From a virus, in the IMG/VR virus record IMGVR_UViG_3300046459_000427, positions 1 to 64,000 of that record: a DNA stretch of 64,000 nt; one strand, given 5' to 3'. Position 1 is the stretch's first letter. The number at the start of each line of letters is the position of its first letter. The notes below the pieces were generated by a model. That model made no database searches, was not told the origin of the DNA, and worked only from the letters and a program-made list of their open reading frames with translations. The position numbers and the translations under genes were made by a program. Shown here piece after piece: positions 7,036 to 14,257 of the stretch.

Positions 7036-7306
7036 CCTGGCGGTCCTCCGGCTCCTGCTCGTCCGTCTTGGCCGGGCGTGCGCTGAGGGAGTCGTACCAG
7101 GCGATGTAGTCGCCGAGCAGGCCGCTCTTGGAGCGCTGGCCGTAGGAGAACGGGCCGAGGCCGTAGTTGTAGCGGAGCGGGCCGTAGGGGTAGCCGTCGG
7201 CGTCCCGCTCGACCACGGTGGTGACGGTCCTGGAGAACTCGCTCCAGTTGCCGTCCTTGTCCTTCTCGCTGTGGACCACGGTGGTGGTTGTCGTCTTACG
7301 CGACAC
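7028..7306 (-). CDS. Hypothetical protein
   Basis: 92 aa: a beta-like N-terminus of alternating Thr/Val (KTTTTTVVHSEKD, TVTTVVERD), a Tyr/Gly-rich centre (YPYGPLRYNYGLGPFSYG) and an acidic tail. GTG start behind GGAGGAAGACA. It overlaps both neighbours by a few bases. Confidence 0.6.
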   Translation of the reverse strand: MSRKTTTTTVVHSEKDKDGNWSEFSRTVTTVVERDADGYPYGPLRYNYGLGPFSYGQRSKSGLLGDYIAWYDSLSARPAKTDEQEPEDRQDG

Positions 7307-7490
7307 TGTCTTCCTCCAGGTTGTACTTGCCGTAGAAGTCGATGTGCAGGCTGTCGTTGTTCTGCGCGCGCTCCAGCCAGCGGTCGGCGAAGACCTGGCG
7401 GGCGTAGAAGAAGGTCTTGGCGGTCCAGGCGCCGTCCTTGTTGATCAGCACCCGGACCTTCCACAGATGGTTGTCCCTAGGCGTTCGCAC
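7296..7490 (-). CDS. Small hypothetical protein
   Basis: 64 aa, alpha/beta (LWKVRVLINKDG...TFFYARQVFADRWLERA). GTG start at 7490 overlapping the end of the gene at 7477. Its L-H-I uses CTG CAC ATC, not the DNA tag. Not recognised. Confidence 0.6.
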   Translation of the reverse strand: MRTPRDNHLWKVRVLINKDGAWTAKTFFYARQVFADRWLERAQNNDSLHIDFYGKYNLEEDSVA

Positions 7491-7746
7491 CAGCAGCCCC
7501 TCCGGGCAAGATATGAAGCGCGCCGGGCTGGTCGAGGGACATGAAGGGGTCGGCCAACTGGACGGCTACCTGGCAGAAGGCGTTGCCGATGGCCTCCTGG
7601 ACGCCGCCGAGGCCTTCGAGGGTGTTGGCCAGTTCCAGGAGGGTGCCGACGACGTCCTTGATCGCGACGAAGTACTCGCCGTCGTCGTCCTGGATGTAGC
7701 GGTAGGACGCCTCGTGCTCGGACGTGGTCTCGGTGAGGATGCTCAA
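7477..7746 (-). CDS. Small hypothetical protein
   Basis: 89 aa from TTG 7746 behind GGAGACCCCC (a longer frame reaches 7803 but overlaps the phosphoesterase gene). Helical middle (VGTLLELANTLEGLGGVQEAIG). Contains the LHT-tag variant L-H-I near the C-terminus. Function unknown. Confidence 0.55.
   Translation of the reverse strand: MSILTETTSEHEASYRYIQDDDGEYFVAIKDVVGTLLELANTLEGLGGVQEAIGNAFCQVAVQLADPFMSLDQPGALHILPGGAAGANA
7510..7518 (-). repeat. LHT tag, copy 4 (variant CTTCATATC)
   Basis: Reads Leu-His-Ile in frame in the gene at 7477-7746. Confidence 0.7.
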
Positions 7747-7780
7747 GGGGGTCTCCAGGGTCGTGGTGGTGGTGGGGGGC

Positions 7781-9016
7781 TTACAACCAGATGCGGTACT
7801 CACTGGTGACGCGGCCCTTCTCGGGGTTGATGAAGTGCAGGCGCTGGGAGGGGTCTCCCGTGGCCGCCACGAATTCGTGGGCGTAGATGTTGTCCGATTC
7901 CGGTGAACCGGTCATGTAGACCGAGCCTCCGTTGGCCAACTGCAACTGCATGGACTGGTGGTAGTGGCCGATGTAGAGGTCGCGGAAGGCCGGGAGGACG
8001 CCGGAGGCCCACTGGTTGGCCTTGCGGAGGATGCCGTAGGCAGGGATGTTGCCGCCGAAGGACTTGATCTCGTCGCCGTGGATCGCCATCGCGGAGTAGT
8101 TGCCGATGGTGAAGTGCTGGTACCAGTCCCCCGACGTCTGGAACTTCGTCAGCCGGGGCTCGTCGGCCAGGCGCTCCTTGACTATGTTGTAGACCATGCG
8201 GTCGACGTTGTCGGAGGCCTTGATGCCGTCCGACTTCTTGCCGAGGCGGCCGTGGTTGCCGTACTCGGCGATGACCTCCACCGTCTCGTAGGTATGAAGC
8301 GCCTGCTTGATCGTCCAGATCATCAGGTCGGCGACGTCGAACATCTGCTCGTACAGGGTGCCGTCGAGTTCCCAGACCTGGCCCGGGAAGATGCTCACGC
8401 CTTCGACAAGGTCTCCAGTGAAGAGCAGGACGCCGTGCTTGACCGGATGGTCGGCGCGCTGGATCTCCGTGATCTCGTTGGCCTTCTCGACGTAGCGCAT
8501 GATGCGGGTCCGCATGATGGTGCGGTCGTACGTGATGGTCTTCTTGCCGCCCTGCCAGTCCGTGAGGTGCCACAGAGCGACCTCGGACGGCTTGGTGCGC
8601 CGGTCCCGCGCCGGAGGCTCGACGGGGCTCGCTCCGACGTACTGCGCGGCGTCGCTGGCTGCGCGGTAGACGGCCTCGATGTACTCGTCTCCGCGCGCCT
8701 TCGCCTTCTTGAACTGCTGGAACAGTCGGCGGTTGTCGGCCTCCAGGGCCTGGATCCGCTCGATCTGTTCCTCGTTCTCGGCCACTGCCTCGGCCGTGCC
8801 CTCCTCGGGCAGGGTATGAAGCGACTTCTCCTTGCCCGTCCCGACGAGGACCGCGCGCTTGTAGCCGTTGGCCTTGCGCCAGCGCCGGACGGCGGTCTCG
8901 GAGGTCTCCACACCGTTGAAGTTGAGGTCGTCGGACGCGGCCTGGTGACCGACGTTGGCGTCCATCAGGATCTCGCGGACCCAGTCGACCTCGATGTACT
9001 CGGCGAGCGTGCTCAA
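7781..9016 (-). CDS. Calcineurin-like metallophosphoesterase with N-terminal HTH
   Basis: 411 aa. Metal-binding motifs in order: LTDWQGG (about 150), TGDLVEG (about 201), GNHGR (about 255) and GHYHQ (about 350), as in SbcD/Mre11-like and related phosphoesterases. The N-terminal 60 residues are helical and HTH-like (AVRRWRKANGYKR), then a coiled coil (NEEQIERIQALEADNRRLFQQFK). Likely a DNA or nucleotide phosphoesterase. It is the only gene with two exact LHT tags, both outside the catalytic motifs. TTG start after GAGAGGAACACCCC; promoter at 9076-9105. Confidence 0.85.
   Translation of the reverse strand: MSTLAEYIEVDWVREILMDANVGHQAASDDLNFNGVETSETAVRRWRKANGYKRAVLVGTGKEKSLHTLPEEGTAEAVAENEEQIERIQALEADNRRLFQQFKKAKARGDEYIEAVYRAASDAAQYVGASPVEPPARDRRTKPSEVALWHLTDWQGGKKTITYDRTIMRTRIMRYVEKANEITEIQRADHPVKHGVLLFTGDLVEGVSIFPGQVWELDGTLYEQMFDVADLMIWTIKQALHTYETVEVIAEYGNHGRLGKKSDGIKASDNVDRMVYNIVKERLADEPRLTKFQTSGDWYQHFTIGNYSAMAIHGDEIKSFGGNIPAYGILRKANQWASGVLPAFRDLYIGHYHQSMQLQLANGGSVYMTGSPESDNIYAHEFVAATGDPSQRLHFINPEKGRVTSEYRIWL
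8291..8299 (-). repeat. LHT tag, copy 5 (exact)
   Basis: Leu-His-Thr-Tyr in frame in the metallophosphoesterase (QALHTYET). Confidence 0.9.
8813..8821 (-). repeat. LHT tag, copy 6 (exact)
   Basis: Leu-His-Thr in frame in the metallophosphoesterase (KSLHTLPE). Confidence 0.9.
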
Positions 9017-9075
9017 GGGGTGTTCCTCTCGGAGGCGATGGTGGTTGCCGGACCGTTCCCGGTCCGACGTTCAGT

Positions 9076-9105
9076 ACGCTATCAGGGTTATCGCTTCTTT
9101 GACAA
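9076..9105 (-). promoter_or_regulatory. Promoter of the metallophosphoesterase unit
   Basis: TTGTCA, 18-bp spacer, TAGCGT on the minus strand. The spacer carries GATAACCCTGATA, partly shared with the tRNA-operon promoter. A 13-bp palindrome CACTTCTGAAGTG lies just upstream. Confidence 0.6.
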
Positions 9106-9235
9106 CACTCACTTCTGAAGTGAAGCCGTTTCACTGCTGGACTCACCTGTCCCGGGGGGTTCGCACACGCTCGTCATACCAGGTCAGAGTAGGTACCCAC
9201 TTAGACTGGGAGTCTTCCAAAGCGATAACAAAGAA

Positions 9236-9264
9236 GACCCCGGCCACTGTTCGTGAGCCGGGGC
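9236..9264 (-). terminator. Terminator of the tRNA operon
   Basis: CCCCGGC / GCCGGGG hairpin followed on the minus strand by TCTTCTTTGTTATCGCTTT. A very similar tail follows the terminator at 54333-54373. Confidence 0.65.
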
Positions 9265-9282
9265 TGAAGTCTGGGGTAGGTC

Positions 9283-9582
9283 ATGTTCTGGTTCTGCGAG
9301 ACGTGCAACGACTGGGGTGTCACGGACACCGAGGTCGACGCTGCGGTGGACCGGCAGCAGCACATGAGCGCTCACGCCGTCCGGGCGCTGGATACGACAG
9401 AGCCCCAGCAGGAGTCCGTGGCTGAGGTTGAGGACACTGTCCTCCGCGCCAAATACCTGGCGTGGGGTAGCACGGCTCTGCTGGGGCTACTGTCTGCTCG
9501 TTGGCACGCGCTGGCGGGGGTAGTGCCCTTCGCGGCCTTGCTCGCCTGGGTGGTGACCCAGTCGGGTAAAGAGGGTGAATGA
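9283..9582 (+). CDS. Small protein with CxxC and membrane segment
   Basis: 99 aa on the plus strand: FWFCETCNDWGV at the start (a possible half zinc site), an acidic helix, then a hydrophobic C-terminus (LLGLLSARWHALAGVVPFAALLAWVV). The ribosome site is weak (TAGGTC). Its stop overlaps the 3' end of the His tRNA on the other strand. The protein looks real, but it lies opposite the tRNA transcript and may not be expressed. Confidence 0.45.
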   Translation: MFWFCETCNDWGVTDTEVDAAVDRQQHMSAHAVRALDTTEPQQESVAEVEDTVLRAKYLAWGSTALLGLLSARWHALAGVVPFAALLAWVVTQSGKEGE

Positions 9583-9659
9583 CGGGGATTGAACCCGCAC
9601 GCTCCTTCCGGAACACCGGGGTCACAGCCCGGCGCGTCTACCATTTCGCCACACTCACC
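9574..9659 (-). tRNA. tRNA-His(GUG) with a long variable arm
   Basis: Acceptor GTGAGTG/CATTCAC, anticodon arm CCGGG-CTGTGAC-CCCGG (anticodon GTG), T arm GCGGG-TTCAATC-CCCGT. Between anticodon and T arms is a 5-bp variable stem GTTCC-GGAA-GGAGC, as in Leu/Ser tRNAs. The D arm also looks Leu-like. The bases at -1 and 73 are G and C, the HisRS identity pair. CCA is not encoded. Confidence 0.85.
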
Positions 9660-9660
9660 G

Positions 9661-9733
<73 letters not shown>

Positions 9734-9813
9734 AAGAAAGAGAAAGTCTCGACCACGCGCTACCCACCCGGAATTTCACCGGCCTAAGCCTTGTCCGTCG
9801 GCCCTTCCCTACG

Positions 9814-9894
9814 TAGCCGAGGCGGGATTCGAACCCGCACGCCTTTCGGCACCGTCTTTTGAGGACGGCGTGGCTGCCATTTCACCACTCGGCC
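9814..9894 (-). tRNA. tRNA-Leu(CAA)
   Basis: Class II tRNA: acceptor GGCCGAG/CTCGGCT, anticodon loop CTCAAAA (CAA, reads UUG), variable arm TGCC-GAAA-GGCGT, T arm GCGGG-TTCGAAT-CCCGC, discriminator A. The 80 bases between it and the Asn tRNA hold no convincing tRNA. Confidence 0.95.
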
Positions 9895-9954
9895 ATTGTG
9901 CCGGACGGCTCCCGGTCTGCCCCAGGTCACCGTCCGGCCTTTCCTGTGTGAATC

Positions 9955-10452
9955 CTACTTCACGGTGTAGCGCCCGTAGTAAACGGACTTCGTCCACGGC
10001 TTGTAGTAGTTGACACCCTTACCCGGCTTCTCGCTTTCGAGCCAGGTGTGGGAATTGACGTAGATACCGACGTGGTAGACGTAGCCGTGCGAGTCGTGGG
10101 CGAAGACGAGATCTCCGGCACGGGGCGTCTTGACGTGCATGCTGTGCCGGTACTGGTCGTTCGCGACCCGGGGGATGCTCCTCCCCAGCTTCTTGAACGT
10201 GTACTGGGTAAGGCCCGAGCAGTCGAAGCCTCTCGACGGCGAGGAACCTCCCCACACGTACCGGACACCCTTGTACTTGGCGCCCTGCTTCACGATCTTC
10301 GTGCCGGACGAAACCGACGTGGTGGACTTGACGGCGACCGGCGCGGTGACCTTCGTGGTCGAGACCGAGGTATTTGCCTGCGCGCTTGTTGCAGCGAGCG
10401 GGGAAAATGCCAGGGCGCCTGCGACCAGAAGTCCAGCGATCCTCTTATTCAT
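9955..10452 (-). CDS. Secreted NlpC/P60 (C40) peptidase
   Basis: 165 aa from ATG 10452 behind GGAGTGCTGTT; a longer frame upstream has no ribosome site. Signal peptide at 1-25 (MNKRIAGLLVAGALAFSPLAATSAQA), then the C40 domain with catalytic Cys in FDCSGLTQY and His in YVYHVGIYV. Such enzymes cut peptidoglycan stem peptides; phage copies may assist lysis or modify the wall. It lies unusually inside a tRNA cluster (Leu downstream, Phe and Pro upstream) and is probably on the same transcript. Confidence 0.9.
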   Translation of the reverse strand: MNKRIAGLLVAGALAFSPLAATSAQANTSVSTTKVTAPVAVKSTTSVSSGTKIVKQGAKYKGVRYVWGGSSPSRGFDCSGLTQYTFKKLGRSIPRVANDQYRHSMHVKTPRAGDLVFAHDSHGYVYHVGIYVNSHTWLESEKPGKGVNYYKPWTKSVYYGRYTVK

Positions 10453-10616
10453 AACAGCACTCCGCACGCTTACGAGATTAGGTGACGGGCTCGGGTAAGT
10501 GCCTTTCCCTACCACAAATAGCTCTGCGGATTCGCCCCAAAAGATTCGGTCTCCCGCCCCTGTTCAGGGTTGAGTTCAGGATTTGTCCAGGAACAGGGCT
10601 CAGCGTCTGGACAAAG

Positions 10617-10689
10617 TGGCCCCCCTTGGAATCGCACCAAGATCTCCCGCTTTTCAGGCGGGCGCATTAACTGCCTCTGCCAAAGGGCC
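10617..10689 (-). tRNA. tRNA-Phe(GAA)
   Basis: Acceptor GGCCCTT/GGGGGCC, anticodon arm CCCGC-CTGAAAA-GCGGG (GAA), T arm CTTGG-TGCGATT-CCAAG, discriminator A. The T loop begins TG instead of the near-universal TT, so position 55 is G, not U. Confidence 0.85.
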
Positions 10690-10695
10690 GTGAAG

Positions 10696-10768
10696 TCGGA
10701 AATCAGGGACTCGAACCCGTGTCTACCTGCTCCCAAAGCAGGCGCGCTGACCCTTACGCGAATTTCCG
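10696..10768 (-). tRNA. tRNA-Pro(UGG)
   Basis: Acceptor CGGAAAT/ATTTCCG, anticodon arm CCTGC-TTTGGGA-GCAGG (TGG), T loop TTCGAGT, discriminator A. The T stem ACGGG/CCCTG has only three good pairs. Confidence 0.85.
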
Positions 10769-10784
10769 CTGGTTGATGTCTCCG

Positions 10785-10815
10785 ACACTACCGTATCAGG
10801 GATACCCCTTGTCAA
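10785..10815 (-). promoter_or_regulatory. Promoter of the tRNA-NlpC operon
   Basis: TTGACA and TAGTGT on the minus strand, with a long 19-bp spacer that contains the palindrome GTATCAGGGATAC. It sits directly upstream of the Pro tRNA. Confidence 0.6.
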
Positions 10816-10851
10816 GCCATAAACCGCATTAGCTTGCATGGAGAGGGAAGG

Positions 10852-10912
10852 GTTCCCCGCCGGGTCTTACGCAGCCGCGCCTAGGCGACCGCCGCCCGGT
10901 CAGGCGGGGAAC
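10852..10912. repeat. Large structured inverted repeat
   Basis: GTTCCCCGCC / GGCGGGGAAC arms with further inner pairing (CCGGG/CCCGG, CGCCTAGGCG). Its 3'-proximal arm on the plus strand includes the stop of the small ORF at 10900-11019. Terminator or structured RNA. Confidence 0.6.
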
Positions 10913-11019
10913 GGGAAACGGCCGAGGCAGAACGCCTTAAAGGCCGGGATGAGCGCGGGCATGCTGGCGGAGGGGAGGTGGTTCCCCTGGCCCGGCCGTC
11001 GCTCGCTCATCGTGTTCAT
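10900..11019 (-). CDS. Possible 39-aa protein
   Basis: MNTMSERRPGQG... ending FCLGRFPFPA. Third-position GC is very high, as in real genes here, but the ribosome site is weak (GGATGC) and no family is known. Its stop is inside the inverted repeat at 10852-10912. The rest of the 400-bp gap to 11171 holds only the promoter at 10785-10815 and the terminator at 11121-11153. Confidence 0.35.
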   Translation of the reverse strand: MNTMSERRPGQGNHLPSASMPALIPAFKAFCLGRFPFPA

Positions 11020-11120
11020 GCATCCATTGAAGCGGATCTCGACTACGGGTTTGTAATCGCTTCCGGCCACTGCCCGAACCCCTCGCGCGAGGCGGGGGGT
11101 AGGACACTGTCCAGACATGG

Positions 11121-11153
11121 AGAAGGGGCCGGGGATGCACTCCCTCGGCCCCT
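11121..11153 (-). terminator. Terminator of the Lsr2-like gene
   Basis: AGGGGCCG / CGGCCCCT hairpin just after the stop at 11171, followed by TCTCC on the minus strand. Confidence 0.7.
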
Positions 11154-11170
11154 CGGAAGAATCGGTCAGC

Positions 11171-11536
11171 TTACTTGTGCGCGTCCTGGTACTCGCGCAG
11201 CAGGTCCTCCGGCAGACGCCCCGTGTGGGACACCTCGCGGCCCTGCTCCTGCAACCACTTACGCACGTCCGCCGTGGTGAAGGCGCCCCGCTTGCCCTGA
11301 AGCGCCTTCCTCACCTGCGTACCTGTGCGCTTCTGCGCGTCGTGAGCTACCGAGATGAACGGCTGCACCGCGTCGTTCAGCGCGTCCTGGTGCTCCTCGC
11401 ACAGGTCCATGAGGTACCTCGTGGTCCCGATGGTTACCGCCGTGGGGATGTCGTCGGGCACGGGCCTGCCACAGGACTTCTCGGTGCGGCCCTTCTTCAC
11501 CTTGATATCGCAGAACTTGCTCACACGTTCACCCAT
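11171..11536 (-). CDS. Lsr2-like nucleoid protein
   Basis: 121 aa from ATG 11536 behind GGGAGTTGTT. The C-terminal 40 residues (TTADVRKWLQEQGREVSHTGRLPEDLLREYQDA) match the Lsr2 DNA-binding domain, with R-x-x-GR-x-P at the minor-groove loop (HTGRLPE). The N-terminus differs from host Lsr2 and has two CxxxxxxxC-type Cys pairs. Lsr2 bridges and silences AT-rich foreign DNA in actinobacteria; phage versions may counter or co-opt this. Monocistronic, with an inverted repeat over its promoter (11614-11632). Confidence 0.85.
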   Translation of the reverse strand: MGERVSKFCDIKVKKGRTEKSCGRPVPDDIPTAVTIGTTRYLMDLCEEHQDALNDAVQPFISVAHDAQKRTGTQVRKALQGKRGAFTTADVRKWLQEQGREVSHTGRLPEDLLREYQDAHK

Positions 11537-11613
11537 AACAACTCCCTCACAACGGCACCTCCGGTTGCTGCGCACCGCAACCTCACGAACGATGCCAATA
11601 CTGCTATCTGACT

Positions 11614-11632
11614 ACTGCTTCTGTCAAGCAGT
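11614..11632. promoter_or_regulatory. Promoter with overlapping inverted repeat
   Basis: ACTGCTT-CTGTC-AAGCAGT overlaps a TTGACA -35 on the minus strand. A -10 is unclear (TAGCAG at 15 bp). It probably controls the Lsr2-like gene, possibly by autoregulation. Confidence 0.5.
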
Positions 11633-11669
11633 TCCGGTGTGACGCTCGACAAGCCGGATCCGGTAACAG

Positions 11670-12536
11670 CTAGCCGCCAAGCAGGTGGACCACCGGCGCG
11701 AGAAGGCCGTGGACCACCGATCCGACCGCGCCGGGGTGGCTCGCGGCCGTCGGAGTCGGGCTCGGCGTTGCTGACAGCAGTTTCACCGTAATCGCCGGAG
11801 TCTTCGAGGGCGCGGCGGAGGGCACGGCGGAGGGCACGGAGGTGGTGGCGGTCTTTCGGTGCTTGCCCGCAGTCGCCGTGGCTGCCACTGTCTCAGGCTT
11901 CGTGGTCACCTTGGCGTGCTTGGCCTTCTTGACGGCGCTTCTGGCGTAGTACGAGGCTGCTGGTGCGGGTGCGTAGCCGGACATCTCGTGGGGGGCGAGG
12001 TCGTCGGTGTCGTCGGAGGTGAGATCGGGGCGTTCCAGCTCTTGGTGGGCCCGGTGCTCACCCTCTTCGGCCGCGTAGGCGCACACACCGATGACGAAGG
12101 GGGCCGTCATGGTAGCGGCGATGGCCAGAATGGCCTTCTTGAAGCGTGGGCGCTTGGGACGTCGCCGGGAGACCCTCGTCGGCTGCTGCAAGAGGCTGTC
12201 AGGCATGACCAGCGGACGGCCTGCGGCCTCTTCTTCGGGGAACCAGAAGCCGAACTCCTGACGCTCTTCGAGCCAGCCGACGCACAGCTCGCCGTCCTCG
12301 ACCATCTGGAGCAGCTCGTCGGTGATTTCGTCGCTTTCACCGAAAGCGTTGTCAAGCCCGTAGAAGTCTGGGATGGCATCCTCGTGGGGGACGTCTTCCT
12401 TGTCCCGTACGTAGGGGCCGATGTCGTTGAGCGGCAGCGTGGGAGGGTCGACCGGGGCCCCTCCGTAAAGGCGGCGCAGCTCGCGGACGTCCTGTTCCCC
12501 CGTGTCCTCCGCGCCGTCACGCCTCATGGTGTTCAT
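11670..12536 (-). CDS. Membrane protein with long Pro/Ala/Thr-rich tail
   Basis: 288 aa. Acidic N-terminal cytoplasmic part (to about 125), basic RRRPKRPRFKK, one membrane segment (about 135-155: AILAIAATMTAPFVIGVCAYAA), then an extracytoplasmic low-complexity region with KKAKHAKVTTKP and many Pro-Thr-Ala repeats ending VVHLLGG. A possible wall-spanning protein; no enzyme domain. AGGAGGGG lies 14 bases before the ATG. Confidence 0.7.
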   Translation of the reverse strand: MNTMRRDGAEDTGEQDVRELRRLYGGAPVDPPTLPLNDIGPYVRDKEDVPHEDAIPDFYGLDNAFGESDEITDELLQMVEDGELCVGWLEERQEFGFWFPEEEAAGRPLVMPDSLLQQPTRVSRRRPKRPRFKKAILAIAATMTAPFVIGVCAYAAEEGEHRAHQELERPDLTSDDTDDLAPHEMSGYAPAPAASYYARSAVKKAKHAKVTTKPETVAATATAGKHRKTATTSVPSAVPSAAPSKTPAITVKLLSATPSPTPTAASHPGAVGSVVHGLLAPVVHLLGG

Positions 12537-12888
12537 GTTCGTTACTTACCCCTCCTACATGACGCACCCGAGTAAGCGGATTCGCGTGCGTGATCATCTC
12601 CTGTGTCTGGTCCCGGGGGTCACGAGGGGCGTGCGGCTGCTGTAGGAGCAGGGCGCGTGGGGACGCTTAGCCGTGTGATACCGGGTCAACCAGTTGTTGA
12701 AAGGTAGCACCGGGACCTCACAGGGAACAGAGGACCGCCGACTTCCGCAACGGCGTTGCTTTACGTTTCAACGGCGTTTCTTGGTTGTCCCTTTGCGTTT
12801 GCGAGCACAACTCTTGGCGTTACCGGCAGTTACGTGTACTGGGAACGCGTAGAAACACACGGTGGCTTGTTTGTGAACGTTCTGTACC
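12537..12888. other. Non-coding stretch upstream of the membrane-protein gene
   Basis: No convincing gene on either strand. It contains AACGGCGTT twice (12761-12790 area), lower GC than the genes around it, and several weak -35-like hexamers without good -10 partners. It is probably the 5' leader of the gene at 11670-12536. Confidence 0.4.
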
Positions 12889-12902
12889 GTGACCTAGATC
12901 AC
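12889..12902. promoter_or_regulatory. Crp-like palindrome
   Basis: GTGACCTAGATCAC, a GTGA-N6-TCAC palindrome in a 500-bp intergenic region. Confidence 0.4.
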
Positions 12903-12966
12903 AGCATAGTTTCGGCCATGAGTGATCAGCCTGTCGACTTAATGTCAAGCTACCACCGGGTACGCC

Positions 12967-13000
12967 TTGACCCCGCCACGGGATGCCGTAGCGGGGTCAA
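12967..13000. terminator. Terminator-like hairpin after the kinase gene
   Basis: TTGACCCCGC / GCGGGGTCAA with an inner ACGG/CCGT pair, 37 bases after the stop at 13038. No U-tract on the minus strand. Confidence 0.6.
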
Positions 13001-13037
13001 TTGTCAAGCGAGTTGCCTTAGAGGCAACTATGCAGTT

Positions 13038-13961
13038 TTAGAAGGCGCCGGGGGCCACCTGAAGGCACCGAAGACCGAGCCAGCGCCACTTCTCGACCAC
13101 CTGGTCGCGGTCGTCGAGGACCAGCCACACGTTGTAGTGGTCGCGGATCTTCGCCTCGTAGATCTCCTCCTTCACGAGCGAGTCCTTGCGGTTGTCCCCC
13201 GCCTCCCGCATGTGCAGGTGCGCCTGCCGCGTCCACTTCCCCACGTGCAGTTCGAGCCAGGCCCGCGTCTGCTCGTAGCAGGAACCGTCCCGGCCGGACA
13301 CGAACACGATCTCCGCGCCCGCGTCGCCGAGGACGTTCACCAGGTCGACGATCTCGCTGACCGGCTCATCCTCGTAGACCCTGTGCCACTCGAAGGGGCC
13401 CCGGCCGACCATCCGGGCCAGCGTGCCGTCGATGTCCACCAGGACCGCGTTCGGCCTGCTCGCGACGTACGGCGGAGGGTCCAGGGGCTTGGGGGCCAGG
13501 AACTGGCTGTGCATGTCCCGGATGACCTTCTCGCCGACGCTCCTGGCCCGCTGGAGGTCTCGCTTGATGCAGGTATGAAGCGGGACCTCGGTGAAGTCCT
13601 TGACGAAGAAGTTCGCCCCCTTCGCCACCGCGATACGGTGCAGCCGGTCCTCGTGCGCCGGGTTGAGGTTGGTGTCGGCGACGATCACGCTGACGCCCTG
13701 GGTCAGGAAGGTCTCCACCAGCAGGTCCCTGGCCTTGACGACCTGGCGCTCGTTCTTGCCGTGCCAGCGGTCGGCGTGCAGCATCGCCCGCAGGTCGTCC
13801 TTGCACACGATGACGACCGAGCCGGGGATGGCCTTGAGGACCTGCTCCCTGGCCCAGGTGCTCTTGCCGGAGCCGGGCAGTCCCTTGGTCATGGTCAGCG
13901 TGGTCACGTGCTTCTCCTTGGGAGTCTTCGGGCCGCAGCACTTGCACTTGTAGGGGCTCAT
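13038..13961 (-). CDS. pseT: Polynucleotide kinase-phosphatase (T4 PseT-like)
   Basis: 307 aa. N-terminal kinase with P-loop GLPGSGKST (27-35) that phosphorylates 5'-OH ends; C-terminal HAD phosphatase with DIDGTLA (about 190) and later VSGR and DDR motifs that removes 3' phosphates. Together they prepare broken RNA for ligation. The N-terminus adds a CxCC cluster. The ATG overlaps the stop of the next gene (ATGA), and an Rnl1-type RNA ligase lies one gene upstream, the T4 tRNA-repair arrangement. The LHT tag is in the kinase part (EVPLHTCIKRD). Confidence 0.92.
   Translation of the reverse strand: MSPYKCKCCGPKTPKEKHVTTLTMTKGLPGSGKSTWAREQVLKAIPGSVVIVCKDDLRAMLHADRWHGKNERQVVKARDLLVETFLTQGVSVIVADTNLNPAHEDRLHRIAVAKGANFFVKDFTEVPLHTCIKRDLQRARSVGEKVIRDMHSQFLAPKPLDPPPYVASRPNAVLVDIDGTLARMVGRGPFEWHRVYEDEPVSEIVDLVNVLGDAGAEIVFVSGRDGSCYEQTRAWLELHVGKWTRQAHLHMREAGDNRKDSLVKEEIYEAKIRDHYNVWLVLDDRDQVVEKWRWLGLRCLQVAPGAF
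13572..13580 (-). repeat. LHT tag, copy 7 (exact)
   Basis: Leu-His-Thr in frame in the kinase-phosphatase. Confidence 0.9.
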
Positions 13962-14257
13962 CGACAGCACCCGTCGCAGCCGTGCAGGCCCTCGTAGGCG
14001 TCATAGTCCTCGCCCTGCATCAGGCGCTTGTAGGCGAGGTCGTCCGGGTCGGGGTGGCCGACTCCGTGGGGGCAGGTCCGTTCCATCAGCGCCCGGTCCA
14101 TGCGGAAGTGCTGGGGGAAGTCGGCCATGCCGTGGGAGGAGGGGTTGTGGATGGCGCAGTGGCGGCCGAGGCAGTCCTTGCGGGGGTGGGCGAGGAGGCG
14201 TTCCCCGCCCACCAGCTCGGCTTCCTCAAACCACCCGCCGAAGTCATCGGGCTCCAT
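13958..14257 (-). CDS. Cys/His-rich small protein between the RNA-repair genes
   Basis: 99 aa with several likely zinc ligands: CLGRHCAIHN, TCPHGVGHPDP and the terminal CDGCCR. It is translationally coupled on both sides (TGATG with the RNA ligase, ATGA with the kinase), so it may act with them. No family is recognised. Confidence 0.65.
   Translation of the reverse strand: MEPDDFGGWFEEAELVGGERLLAHPRKDCLGRHCAIHNPSSHGMADFPQHFRMDRALMERTCPHGVGHPDPDDLAYKRLMQGEDYDAYEGLHGCDGCCR

Noticed and set aside
9735-9812. Possible extra tRNA between the Asn and Leu tRNAs
   Set aside because: A GGTCGAGAC string looks like a damaged T arm and CCGG-TGAAATT-CCGG like an anticodon arm, but no acceptor stem, no U33 and no D arm can be built.
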